Shown here one piece after another: positions 39,869 to 48,364 of a stretch of 64,000 nucleotides of DNA. Both the position numbers and the translations under genes were made by a program. The DNA is taken from positions 930,001 through 994,000 of the forward strand of contig NZ_CP032097.1 of the NCBI RefSeq assembly GCF_003544915.1, in the 5' to 3' direction. A model generated the notes under the pieces. It did not search any database. It worked only from the letters and a program-made list of their open reading frames with translations, and had not been told where the DNA came from. The first letter of the stretch is position 1. Each line of letters begins with the position of its first letter. The DNA is from Arcobacter ellisii (GTDB lineage Bacteria > Campylobacterota > Campylobacteria > Campylobacterales > Arcobacteraceae).

Positions 39869-40414
39869 ATGTTTTCTCAAGAAAATTATATTGAAGTTCT
39901 GGAATTTGCAACAATCGCTCATGGTGAACAAAAAACACCAAAAGGTTATCCTTATCTTGCACATATAACAAGCGTTGCAATGGAAGTTATAAATGCTTGT
40001 GAAAAATCAAATTTAGATGAAAAAAAAGCAGATTTAGCAATAAGTTGTGCATTATTACACGATGTAATAGAAGATACAAACATTACTTATGATGAGTTGT
40101 ATGTAAAATTTGGAGAAGATGTTGCAAATGGAGTTGAGGCATTAACAAAAGATAAAACTTTAAGTTCAAAACAAGAACAAATGAGAGATAGTATAGAAAG
40201 ATTACTTACTCAACCTTATGAAGTTCAAATGGTAAAACTTGCTGATAGAATTACAAATTTAGGAACTCCACCAAAACATTGGGATAATAAAAAAATTAAA
40301 GATTATCAAAAAGAAGCAAGTTTTATTTTATCATGTCTTGGAAATTCAAATATATATTTATCAAATAGATTAAAAGAAAAAATAGAGAATTATAATAACT
40401 TTATTAAAGAATAA
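39869..40414 (+). CDS. HD-domain hydrolase related to (p)ppGpp hydrolases
   Basis: A 181-residue stand-alone HD protein. It has the RelA/SpoT-type hydrolase blocks: ATIAHGEQKTPKGYPYLAHIT (first His), CALLHDVIEDTNITYDEL (His-Asp) and MVKLADRITNLGTPP (distal Asp). No synthetase or regulatory domain follows, so it resembles small alarmone hydrolases of the MESH1 kind. The true substrate (ppGpp, or another nucleotide) is not shown. It is the last gene before a terminator. Confidence 0.85.
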   Translation: MFSQENYIEVLEFATIAHGEQKTPKGYPYLAHITSVAMEVINACEKSNLDEKKADLAISCALLHDVIEDTNITYDELYVKFGEDVANGVEALTKDKTLSSKQEQMRDSIERLLTQPYEVQMVKLADRITNLGTPPKHWDNKKIKDYQKEASFILSCLGNSNIYLSNRLKEKIENYNNFIKE

Positions 40415-40417
40415 AAT

Positions 40418-40437
40418 AAAAAGCCCGAAGGCTTTTT
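40418..40437. terminator. Bidirectional terminator after the HD hydrolase and oorC
   Basis: AAAAAGCC and GGCTTTTT form a perfect 8-base-pair stem with a stable CGAA tetraloop, with A and U runs on either side. It lies between converging genes. Confidence 0.88.
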
Positions 40438-40441
40438 ATTA

Positions 40442-41014
40442 TTAAGCGTTAGCTTGTTGTGCTTCAGAAGCGTATTTTAAACCTAAATCAAATGCTTTAT
40501 TATTGATTTCATGTACTTTTTCAGGTACTTTTGAAAGCATTGTTTTTCTTAATACTTCATTTGGAACAGTTTCTCCAGTAAAATAGTTAGCCATTGCTAA
40601 AGCTAAAACTGATTGAGTAATAACATTTCCAACTTCTTCTTTTGCAATAGTAATAATTGGAATCTCATAGATTTTCCATTTTTTTCTATCTTCTTCTGTA
40701 GGTGTTACAAGATTTGGCTCAACAACGATAACGCCACCTTCTTTTACACCATTTTTGAATTGATTATAAGAAACTTGAGCAACTGATAACATGAAATCAA
40801 TTTCACCATCATTTGCATAAGGATATAAAATTGGTTCATCTTGTAAAGTAATATCAACAACAGTTGGACCACCTCTTACTTGAGAAGTATAAGTAGCTGT
40901 TTTTAATCCATATCCACCATTATTGATTTTTGCAGCTGCGAAAATCGCACCTGCAAGAAGTACACCTTGTCCACCAACACCTGTAAATCTCATTAATGTT
41001 CTATTTGCTGCCAT
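40442..41014 (-). CDS. oorC: 2-oxoglutarate:acceptor oxidoreductase, gamma subunit
   Basis: A 190-residue subunit with FTGVGGQGVLLAGAIFAAA at the N-terminus and YTSQVRGGPTVVDITL, typical of the gamma domain of 2-oxoacid:ferredoxin-type oxidoreductases. OorDABC oxidises 2-oxoglutarate to succinyl-CoA and replaces 2-oxoglutarate dehydrogenase in the citric-acid cycle of Campylobacterota. It is last in the leftward oorDABC operon. Confidence 0.95.
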   Translation of the reverse strand: MAANRTLMRFTGVGGQGVLLAGAIFAAAKINNGGYGLKTATYTSQVRGGPTVVDITLQDEPILYPYANDGEIDFMLSVAQVSYNQFKNGVKEGGVIVVEPNLVTPTEEDRKKWKIYEIPIITIAKEEVGNVITQSVLALAMANYFTGETVPNEVLRKTMLSKVPEKVHEINNKAFDLGLKYASEAQQANA

Positions 41015-41024
41015 GTGTAACTCC

Positions 41025-41858
41025 TTATAATTGAACCATAGTTTTATTTTTGTGAGCCTCTTTTACTTTTTCATAAGCTTCACAATATTCCATAGCTTCT
41101 GTATCTTGTTTTAAGATACCTGTAGGGAATATTCCTTTTTGTTCTTCTGGCTCTAATTTATCAAACTTAGTTTTTGACATAGAAATAGAATCAATCCACT
41201 CTAAGTTAGCCATAGCAGTAGCCATTTTGTTTTTTCTTCCTAAGTTAACGTGACAGTTAGAGAATACTTCAATAAATGAGAAACCTTTATGTTCAAAAGC
41301 TTTAACTAAAGTTTTTTCTAATTTTTTAGGATCTAACATAGTCTCTCTTGCAACAAAAGAAGCTCCTGCTGCTTCAACTAATTTACAAGCATCAAAAGTA
41401 GGGTCAATATTTCCTCTACTCATTGTTACAGTCCACATACCTTGAGGAGTAGTTGGAGATGTTTGAGAGTTTGTTAATCCATAAATGAAGTTATTGATAA
41501 TAATATAATTTAGGTCAATATTTCTTCTTGAAGCGTGAATTGTGTGATTTCCACCAATTGCAAGACCGTCACCATCTCCACCAACAACGATAACTTTTTT
41601 AGTTGGATTTGCTAATTTAATTCCAGTTGCATAAGCTAAAGTTCTTCCGTGAGTTGTGTGAACAGTGTTACAGTTGATGTATGAAGAGAATCTTCCTGAA
41701 CATCCAATACCAGAAACAACACAAACGTCGTCCATATTCCATTCAAGTTTTTCAATAGCTCTAATAACAGATTTTAAAATAACTCCATCACCACATCCCC
41801 AACACCATAGTGTTGGCATTTTGTCTGTTCTTAAATATTCATCGTAATTAAAAGCCAT
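41025..41858 (-). CDS. oorB: 2-oxoglutarate:acceptor oxidoreductase, beta subunit
   Basis: A 277-residue thiamine-diphosphate-binding subunit. The TPP motif is VVGGDGDGLAIGGNH followed by NNFIYGLTNSQTSPTT. Cysteines in LWCWGCGDG and VSGIGCSGRFSSY are the usual cluster-linked residues of this family. It pairs with OorA for decarboxylation of 2-oxoglutarate. It is two bases after oorA. Confidence 0.96.
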   Translation of the reverse strand: MAFNYDEYLRTDKMPTLWCWGCGDGVILKSVIRAIEKLEWNMDDVCVVSGIGCSGRFSSYINCNTVHTTHGRTLAYATGIKLANPTKKVIVVGGDGDGLAIGGNHTIHASRRNIDLNYIIINNFIYGLTNSQTSPTTPQGMWTVTMSRGNIDPTFDACKLVEAAGASFVARETMLDPKKLEKTLVKAFEHKGFSFIEVFSNCHVNLGRKNKMATAMANLEWIDSISMSKTKFDKLEPEEQKGIFPTGILKQDTEAMEYCEAYEKVKEAHKNKTMVQL

Positions 41859-41860
41859 GA

Positions 41861-42991
41861 TTACATTCCTTTCACTTTTTCAATAATTTCTAGTGGAGAT
41901 AAAGGTCTTCCATTTACTTTAAATAAAGTATCAAAATCAGATCTTCCAGATACTCTTTGTACTTCATCAGCAAATTGACCCATATTTAACTCAGTAACTA
42001 ATACTTTGTCAAATTTTTTCATTAATTCATTAATTCTTTTTGCAGGACTTGGCCAAATTGTTTTTGGTCTGAACATACCTACTTTGATACCTTCTTTTCT
42101 CATTCTGTTGATAGCTTCAGTAACACCTAAAGATACAGAACCATAAGCAATAATCATAATTTCAGCATCTTCTAACATATACTCTTCATTTAATTCTAAT
42201 TCATCTAAATGAGCATCAACTTTTTTGAATAATCTTTTCATTAAAGCATCACAAACTTCTGCATCTTCAGTTGGGTGTCCTGTTGGTCCATGGTGAAGTC
42301 CAGTAAAGTGATATCTATATCCTTCAAACATTGGATTTAATACTGCTGGTTCATCAGCTCCAACTCCGTAAGGTTTATAATCTTTTTTATCACCATCAAA
42401 TCTTTTTCTTACAATTTTGTTTTTTTCAACTTCTTCTAAATCAGGTAAAATTGCTTTTCCACTCATGTGACCGATTGTTTCATCTAATAAAACAAATACT
42501 GGTTGCATAAATCTGTCAGCTAAGTTAAATGCTCTTACAACTTCAGTATAACACTCATTTAAGTTACCTGGAACTAATGTAATTGATTTAACATCTCCAT
42601 GAGTTGGGTTTTTAGCTTGTAATAAATCCCCTTGAGCAACTCTTGTTGGAAGACCAGTTGATGGACCACCTCTCATAACGTTTACAACAACTAAAGGAAC
42701 TTCAGAAATATATCCAACACCTAAGTTTTCTGCTTTTAAAGAAATACCAGGTCCTGAAGTAGCAGTCATAGATCTTTTCCCAGACATAGCAGCACCTAAA
42801 GCTGTACAAATACCTGCTATTTCATCTTCCATTTGAATACAAGCATGACCTCTAGCTGGTAAAGCTGAAGAAAGTACATGCATTATTTCACTTGAAGGAG
42901 TAATTGGATAACCACCAAAAAACTCACAACCTGAATCAATTGCAGCTTTTGCTGCAAGTTCATTTCCTGTTGAAATCACTTCTCTTGACAT
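41861..42991 (-). CDS. oorA: 2-oxoglutarate:acceptor oxidoreductase, alpha subunit
   Basis: A 376-residue pyrimidine-domain subunit (STGNELAAKAAIDSGCEFFGGYPITPSSEI). TATSGPGISLKAENLG and VVNVMRGGPSTGLPTRVAQGDL are characteristic. I start at the ATG at 42991 (MSREVIS), which follows GGAGAATTG; the preceding TTG is less likely. OorA and OorB together form the catalytic core that uses CoA and a low-potential acceptor. Confidence 0.96.
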   Translation of the reverse strand: MSREVISTGNELAAKAAIDSGCEFFGGYPITPSSEIMHVLSSALPARGHACIQMEDEIAGICTALGAAMSGKRSMTATSGPGISLKAENLGVGYISEVPLVVVNVMRGGPSTGLPTRVAQGDLLQAKNPTHGDVKSITLVPGNLNECYTEVVRAFNLADRFMQPVFVLLDETIGHMSGKAILPDLEEVEKNKIVRKRFDGDKKDYKPYGVGADEPAVLNPMFEGYRYHFTGLHHGPTGHPTEDAEVCDALMKRLFKKVDAHLDELELNEEYMLEDAEIMIIAYGSVSLGVTEAINRMRKEGIKVGMFRPKTIWPSPAKRINELMKKFDKVLVTELNMGQFADEVQRVSGRSDFDTLFKVNGRPLSPLEIIEKVKGM

Positions 42992-43000
42992 CAATTCTCC

Positions 43001-43324
43001 TTACAAATCTTCATCTAATATTCTATAGTTATTTTTAACTATTTTTTCTTTTCTCTCTTTTGCATCACTTGATAACTTTGCAAATTTAAACTCTTTTTTA
43101 TCAGCAACATAAATTGCAAAATCTGGACATGCTAACTCACAGTCTGTACAACCAATACATGATTCAGGATGAACAACTTTAATCATTGAACCTAAAGTAG
43201 AATGAACTTCTTGTCTCATTGCAAGTACGCCAGCAGGACAAACAGAAACGCACTTATCACATGCCTTACATCTAGCCTCATTTACCCATACAGGAGTATT
43301 TGCAGGAGCTTCCATATTAGACAT
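43001..43324 (-). CDS. oorD: 2-oxoglutarate:acceptor oxidoreductase, ferredoxin-like delta subunit
   Basis: A 107-residue protein with two [4Fe-4S] motifs, CKACDKCVSVCPAG near residue 20 and CIGCTDCELACPD near 55, as in bacterial ferredoxins. It moves electrons from OorAB to the acceptor. It leads the operon; an AAGGAG ribosome site stands before the ATG. Confidence 0.95.
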   Translation of the reverse strand: MSNMEAPANTPVWVNEARCKACDKCVSVCPAGVLAMRQEVHSTLGSMIKVVHPESCIGCTDCELACPDFAIYVADKKEFKFAKLSSDAKERKEKIVKNNYRILDEDL

Positions 43325-43620
43325 AATCTCTCCTTAAATTATTTTAAAATCAATACTTGAACAAACTCAATATATTATCCTTGAATAATAGCAATAAACA
43401 TTCCAAAGATGAATAAAATTTATGATTTTCTCGGGTGAATTTTACTCTTGTTACATTTTGCTACAAGAAAAAATCTGATGTATATAAAAGAGTCTATAAT
43501 ATATATTTAAGCTTAAAATATCAATCTAATTTTATATTAAAAGAGTTAATTAATAATTAGTTTAAAAGACATATTTATGAAACTTAGATATAATTATAAT
43601 AAATTAGAGAAGGAAGATTT
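43325..43620. other. Divergent intergenic region oorD / methyltransferase
   Basis: No gene is seen. It must carry the leftward oor promoter and a rightward one. TATAAT at 43495-43500 is a good -10 for the rightward transcript, leaving a leader of about 110 bases. A TATATT lies 50 bases before oorD on the minus strand. No clear riboswitch or inverted repeat was found. Confidence 0.45.
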
Positions 43621-44337
43621 TTGGTTTTATATCAACCTAAAAATGGATATTGTTATAATAGTGATACACATTTTTTATTTTATTTTATTTGTGAAAATTT
43701 TAAAAAATATAAAAATATAAAAGGCGAAATTTTAGATATTGGGAGTGGAAGCGGAATTCTTGGTTTATTAGTTTCAAATGAGTATAAAAAATTGAACTTA
43801 AATCAGTGTGAGATTCAAAAAATGTTTCAATTTTTCTCAACAAAAAATGCTTTAACAAACAAAATAAATACAAATTTGTACGAAGGTTCATTTGAAAAAA
43901 TTGAATTTGATAAAAAATTTGATATTTGTGTTTCAAATCCTCCCTTTTATCATTGTGAAGTTATAAAAAGTGAAAATGAATCTTTAAAAATTGCAAGATA
44001 TAATGACTCTTTACCTTTGGAAAAATTTATAAAAAAGACCTCAGAAATTTTAAAAAATGATGGAAAATTCTTTTTTTGTTATGATTGTAAACAGATAAAT
44101 GAAATATTATTATTATTGAATAAATATAAATTTAATATAGAAGCTTTGCAGTTTGTTCATCCTAAAGTATCAAAAGATGCAACATTAATTTTAGTTTATG
44201 CAAGAAAAAATTCAAAATCTTTGACAAAAATATTTAATCCTTTAGTTGTTTTTGATGAAGATAATAAGTTTACAAATGAGGTTGAAAATATATATAAAAA
44301 ATCTTCAACATATAGTATAAAGGCTGATATTGAGTAA
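43621..44337 (+). CDS. N6-adenine tRNA methyltransferase-like protein (TrmN6/YfiC type)
   Basis: A 238-residue SAM-dependent methyltransferase. Motif I is EILDIGSGSGILGLLVS and the catalytic motif IV is VSNPPFYHC; NPPF/Y is the mark of N6-adenine or related enzymes, and the N-terminal YQPKNGYCYNSDT resembles YfiC-type proteins that modify A37 of valine tRNA. Start is TTG with AAGGAAG eight bases upstream. It overlaps the next gene by eight bases. Confidence 0.85.
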   Translation: MVLYQPKNGYCYNSDTHFLFYFICENFKKYKNIKGEILDIGSGSGILGLLVSNEYKKLNLNQCEIQKMFQFFSTKNALTNKINTNLYEGSFEKIEFDKKFDICVSNPPFYHCEVIKSENESLKIARYNDSLPLEKFIKKTSEILKNDGKFFFCYDCKQINEILLLLNKYKFNIEALQFVHPKVSKDATLILVYARKNSKSLTKIFNPLVVFDEDNKFTNEVENIYKKSSTYSIKADIE

Positions 44338-44713
44338 TTTATTAAAAAAAGATGGTTTTAATTTTGCATTTGATCCAAAAGGTTGTGATTCTTGTAAAGG
44401 TAATTGCTGTATAGGGGAAAGTGGATATATTTGGATTAATGCACAAGAGATGCAAGCATTAGCTTTTCACTTGAATTTAACTTTAGAAGAGACAAAATTT
44501 AGATATTTAACAAAAATTGGATATAAATATAGCATAAAAGAGGTAAAATTAGCTTCAAATAATTTTGCCTGTTGTTTTTTTAATTTAGAAAAAAGACAGT
44601 GTTCAATTTATCCCGTAAGACCGATGCAATGTAGAACTTTCCCTTTTTGGGACTATTTTAAAGAAAATGAAGAAGAGGTTTATAAAGAGTGTCCAGCTAT
44701 AAAAAATCTTTAG
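44330..44713 (+). CDS. YkgJ-family cysteine-cluster protein
   Basis: A 127-residue protein with eight conserved cysteines: CDSCKGNCC near the N-terminus, FACCFFNLEKRQCSIYPVRPMQCRTFPFW in the middle, and one near the end. This is the zinc- or iron-chelating YkgJ (UPF0153) pattern. The start is TTG inside the end of the methyltransferase gene. The biochemical role is unknown; being co-translated with an RNA methyltransferase hints at an RNA or metal-related task. Confidence 0.85.
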   Translation: MSNLLKKDGFNFAFDPKGCDSCKGNCCIGESGYIWINAQEMQALAFHLNLTLEETKFRYLTKIGYKYSIKEVKLASNNFACCFFNLEKRQCSIYPVRPMQCRTFPFWDYFKENEEEVYKECPAIKNL

Positions 44714-46005
44714 TTATTTATTCATTAATATTAATTTTTTGTGGATGTAGCACAAAAGATGTTAATTTAGAGAATAAAGAAGTAAAAAAAACTAATTTTA
44801 AAACAGTAAAAACAAAATCTTTTGATTTGGAAGATTTCTATATAATGTACGCATTAGAGACTGAAAATCAAAGAATGTATTTTAATGCAAGAGATATATA
44901 TTTAAAACTATTTGAAAATACTAATAATTATGAATATTTAGTTAAATATTTAACAATTACAACTCAGCTAAAAGAGTATGCTTTAGTTAAAGAAAATGCT
45001 TCAAAATATATGCTTGAAAATATAAAAGAAGAAGAAGTTATTTTAAGATTATATGCTTATGCGTTGTTTAAACTACAAGAAAAAGAAGCAGCTATTTTAA
45101 ATGCTGAAAAATTGATATTTACATATAAAAATGCAGTTAATTATGAGTTATTAGGAAGTATATATCTTGAAGATAAACAATATTTGAAATCTTATGAAGC
45201 TTTTAATAATGCTTTTCTATTAAATGATGCAAGTAATACTTTATTAACTTTGACAAATATTCAATTTATGAATTTGAATCAAAAAGAAGAGGCTATTAAA
45301 AGACTTGAAAATTATATTCATAAAAATGACTACAATTTTAATGTATCTTTACAGTTATTAGCTTTTTATGAAAATATAAAAGCTCAAGATAGATTAGTTT
45401 CATTTTTAAAAAATATGTATTTTCATTATAAACAAAATGATAATCAATTATTGTTAAATAAAACAAAAGCACTTTTCTTAAAATATGTAGTAAATAATGA
45501 TGTAAAAACTGTTATTGATTTTTGGGAACAAAATGGTGAAGAAGACGAAATTTTATTAAACTTATATAGAATGACAAATCAATCACAAAAAGCCTATAAT
45601 TTGTTAAATAAATTTTATAAAAATTCTAATAATATGGATTTCTTAGCTCAACAAGCAATATTAGAATTTGAAATGGCAAAAGATAAAAAATTGATTTTAA
45701 GTAGTGTAATAAATAAGTTTGAAAAAGTTTTAGAAACTTTGGATAATCCAATATATCAAAATTATTTAGCATATATTTTGATTGATTATGATTTGAATAT
45801 AAATAGAGGGATTTATTTAGTTAAAAAAGCTTTAGAAAAAGATCCATCAAATGTTGCTTTTCTTGATACCTTAGCTTGGGGAGAATATAAAGTAAAAAAT
45901 TGTAAAGAAGCTTATACTTATATGAAACAAGTTGTTGACGAAGTAGGCTTAGATGATGAAGAGATAAAATTACATTGGGAAAAAATTAAGGAGTGTAAAG
46001 AGTGA
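44689..46005 (+). CDS. TPR-repeat lipoprotein
   Basis: A 438-residue exported protein. The GTG start at 44689, inside the previous gene, gives a signal peptide with hydrophobic core VIYSLILIF and a likely lipobox ending CGC-STKD, so the mature protein would be lipid-anchored at Cys20. The remainder is helical with tetratricopeptide-like units ([66 protein letters not shown]). TPR lipoproteins act as assembly scaffolds at the outer membrane. The partner is unknown. Confidence 0.83.
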   Translation: MSSYKKSLVIYSLILIFCGCSTKDVNLENKEVKKTNFKTVKTKSFDLEDFYIMYALETENQRMYFNARDIYLKLFENTNNYEYLVKYLTITTQLKEYALVKENASKYMLENIKEEEVILRLYAYALFKLQEKEAAILNAEKLIFTYKNAVNYELLGSIYLEDKQYLKSYEAFNNAFLLNDASNTLLTLTNIQFMNLNQKEEAIKRLENYIHKNDYNFNVSLQLLAFYENIKAQDRLVSFLKNMYFHYKQNDNQLLLNKTKALFLKYVVNNDVKTVIDFWEQNGEEDEILLNLYRMTNQSQKAYNLLNKFYKNSNNMDFLAQQAILEFEMAKDKKLILSSVINKFEKVLETLDNPIYQNYLAYILIDYDLNINRGIYLVKKALEKDPSNVAFLDTLAWGEYKVKNCKEAYTYMKQVVDEVGLDDEEIKLHWEKIKECKE

Positions 46006-46793
46006 TTTTAGATGAGATTATAGAAAAAACGAAACAAGATTTAGAGATTAGAAAAAAAGAGATAAGTTTAGATTTATTAGGAAGAACACTTTCTTCAAAT
46101 CCATATACACCAAGAGATGTAAAACCATATTTAACTTCAACAAAAGAAGAACCAATTAGAATTATTGCAGAAGTTAAAAAAGCAAGTCCAAGTAAAGGGA
46201 TTATAAAAGAGGATTTTGACCCTTTAGTTATAGCACAAGCTTATAGTAATAGTGGTGCAAACGCAATTTCAGTTTTAACTGAACCTCACTATTTTAAAGG
46301 AAATTTAGAGTATTTAACTCAAATTAGAAGATATGTTCCAACTCCACTTTTAAGAAAAGATTTTATTGTTGATAAATATCAAATTGTTGAAGCTTTAGTT
46401 TATGGAGCTGATTTTATTTTATTAATTGCAAAAGCGCTAAGTTCAAAAGAGTTAAAAGAGTTATATGATTATGCAATTCACTTAGGACTTGAAGTTTTAG
46501 TTGAAATTCATGACAAAGAAGATTTAACAAAAGCTATTAAATGTGGAGCAACAATTATTGGAATTAATCATAGAAATCTTGATACATTTGAGATGGATAT
46601 GAGTTTATGTGATAAATTAATCCCACTTATTCCAAATGGAAAAATTATAGTTGCAGAATCTGGAGTTTCTGATACTGAAGTTATCAAAAGATTAAACTCT
46701 ATTGGGGCAGATGCATTTTTGATTGGTGAACATTTTATGAGAGTTCCATCAATTGAAGAAGAATTAAAAAAATTCAAAAACGCTTTAAATTAA
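46002..46793 (+). CDS. trpC: Indole-3-glycerol phosphate synthase
   Basis: A 263-residue TIM barrel for the fourth step of tryptophan synthesis. Seen are [19 protein letters not shown] (catalytic Lys), [45 protein letters not shown] and FLIGEHFM. Start is GTG overlapping the TGA of the lipoprotein gene in a GTGA arrangement, so synthesis is probably coupled. It is monofunctional, separate from trpF. Confidence 0.95.
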   Translation: MILDEIIEKTKQDLEIRKKEISLDLLGRTLSSNPYTPRDVKPYLTSTKEEPIRIIAEVKKASPSKGIIKEDFDPLVIAQAYSNSGANAISVLTEPHYFKGNLEYLTQIRRYVPTPLLRKDFIVDKYQIVEALVYGADFILLIAKALSSKELKELYDYAIHLGLEVLVEIHDKEDLTKAIKCGATIIGINHRNLDTFEMDMSLCDKLIPLIPNGKIIVAESGVSDTEVIKRLNSIGADAFLIGEHFMRVPSIEEELKKFKNALN

Positions 46794-46805
46794 AAAACTC
46801 AAATC

Positions 46806-47632
46806 CTAGAATTTAAACTTTTCTAAATAATTTTTTATTCTAGGTAAATTATCTTTTCTACAAACCATACACGTTGGAAGATTTACAATCTTTTTTGACA
46901 ATTTTGTAATTTCTAAATCTTTTTCATAATTTAACTTTTTAATAATACTAAGTGGTAAAATACTTTTCCCCATACCAGCTTTTATACAACCTAAAATAGT
47001 TTCATAATTTCCAAATTCTAGATTTTTGTGTTCATAATTTGTTATTTCTTTAAATATGTTTGACCAAATTCATTATATGCACAGCCATTTTTAAATGATA
47101 AATAAATATTTTGAGCTTTGATATCTTTTGGTTCAACTAAAACAATTGTTTCTTCAATCTTATTTAAAATCATTAGTTCATCATTCTTTGGAAGACCACT
47201 AATAAATGCTATGTCAAGTTTATAATCAAGAATTTTTTTTGTAATTTCTTTTGTTGTATTTGTGATTAATTCTAAAGTCATATTAGGAAAATCTTTATTT
47301 AGTTCTAACAAAAAAGGGATAATTCTTGTACTTGCATTTGATTCTGTTGAACCAATTAATAAATGTTTTTGTTGATTTATATTTTTCATTTCATAATTTG
47401 CAAGTTCAATTTTTTTTATTATTTCAAGTGCATATGGATATAGTCTTTCACCTTCTTGACTTAAAATTACACCTTTAGGCACTCTATGAAATAGGCTACT
47501 TCCAATAGATTTTTCTAACTGTTTTATTCTTGAAGTAACATTTGATTGTGCAAATTGAAGATTTATTGCTGCTTTTGAAATACTTTTTTGATTTGCCACT
47601 TCAACAAAAACTTTTAATAAATTTGAATCCAT
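46806..47632 (-). pseudogene. LysR-family regulator, frameshifted
   Basis: The N-terminal part (MDSNLLKVFVEVANQKSISKAA, HTH to about residue 60, then an effector domain) ends early at a stop at 47042, giving about 196 residues. The missing C-terminus continues in another frame: from about 47050 down to the stop at 46806 it reads NLEFGNYETILGCIKAGMG then SILPLSIIKK, a typical LysR ending. Restoring one base in the short A-run (T-run on the plus strand, 47049-47051) joins both parts into about 275 residues, normal for the family. It is divergent from the tautomerase gene. It may be a true mutation, a phase-variable tract or a sequence error. Confidence 0.85.
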
Positions 47633-47676
47633 ATCACTTTTCTTTATATCAATTATCATTATTTTATATTTGACTT

Positions 47677-47697
47677 AATATCACTTTTAGTGATATT
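47677..47697. promoter_or_regulatory. LysR-type operator palindrome
   Basis: AATATCAC-TTTTA-GTGATATT is a perfect inverted repeat with 8-base arms between the LysR gene and the tautomerase gene. It contains the T-N11-A pattern typical of LysR targets (ATCAC...GTGAT). It likely regulates the tautomerase gene and the regulator itself. Confidence 0.7.
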
Positions 47698-47725
47698 ATA
47701 ACTGAAAAAAATTAAAGGGAAAAAT

Positions 47726-47938
47726 ATGCCTGTAATAAATGTAAAAATGACACATGAAGATGGTGGAGCTACAAAAGAACAAAAAGAAGAATTAGCAAAA
47801 GGAATAACAGAACTTTTTGCAAAAGTTTTTAATGGAAGAGGTGCTTCAAGTGCAGTTGTGATTATAGAAGAAGTAAATACAGATAATTATGCAATTGGCG
47901 GAAAAACAATAACAAATATTAGAAAAGAGAAAAAATAG
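47726..47938 (+). CDS. 4-oxalocrotonate tautomerase-family protein (DmpI-like)
   Basis: A 70-residue tautomerase subunit. After removal of Met the N-terminal Pro1 (PVINVKMTHEDGGAT) would be the general base. The rest (KEELAKGITELFAKVF, SAVVIIEEVNTDNYAIGGKTI) resembles the DmpI protein of Helicobacter, from memory. The physiological substrate is unknown in this group. It is divergent from the broken LysR gene and ends in a perfect hairpin. Confidence 0.9.
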   Translation: MPVINVKMTHEDGGATKEQKEELAKGITELFAKVFNGRGASSAVVIIEEVNTDNYAIGGKTITNIRKEKK

Positions 47939-47952
47939 TATTTCTCTTTTCT
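47921..47952. terminator. Bidirectional terminator between tautomerase and PAS genes
   Basis: AGAAAAGAGAAA and TTTCTCTTTTCT form a perfect 12-base-pair stem with an eight-base loop that includes the tautomerase stop. It lies between converging genes. Confidence 0.7.
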
Positions 47953-47959
47953 AAAGTGC

Positions 47960-48355
47960 TTATTGTTCTTTTCTATTTAACCTTTCATATAGTTCAACAG
48001 ACTCATTTATCTCTTCTTGACTAGCTTTTCTTCTACATGATAAAAAACCTTTATTTCCTTCACTTGTAGTTGTTGGAAAAACAGTTGCAAAAACCCAATA
48101 ATAATTTCCTGATTTTGTTGCATTTTTCACATATCCAGTCCAAACTTTTCCCTGTTTTACACAATCCCATAAATCTTTAAATGCAGCTTTTGGCATATCT
48201 TTATGTCTTACAATATTATGTGGTTTACCAATTAATTCATCAACACCATATTCTGCAATCTTACAAAAATCATCATTTGCGAAAATAATAATACCTCGTT
48301 CATCTGTTTCACTTACTAAAAAAGCAGAATCATCTAAAACTATTTCTTTACTCAT
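47960..48355 (-). CDS. cetB: PAS-domain energy-taxis sensor (CetB/Aer-like)
   Basis: A 131-residue soluble protein that is essentially one PAS domain of the aerotaxis type: GIIIFANDDFCKIAEYGVDELIGKPHNIVRHKDMPKAAFKDLW, then GKVWTGYVKNATKSGNYYWV. This pattern matches the FAD-binding Aer/CetB proteins. It lies nine bases after a chemoreceptor without a periplasmic domain, the same order as CetA-CetB of Campylobacter jejuni. There, CetB senses the redox state and signals through CetA. FAD binding is inferred. Confidence 0.85.
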   Translation of the reverse strand: MSKEIVLDDSAFLVSETDERGIIIFANDDFCKIAEYGVDELIGKPHNIVRHKDMPKAAFKDLWDCVKQGKVWTGYVKNATKSGNYYWVFATVFPTTTSEGNKGFLSCRRKASQEEINESVELYERLNRKEQ

Positions 48356-48364
48356 CGTTTTCCC

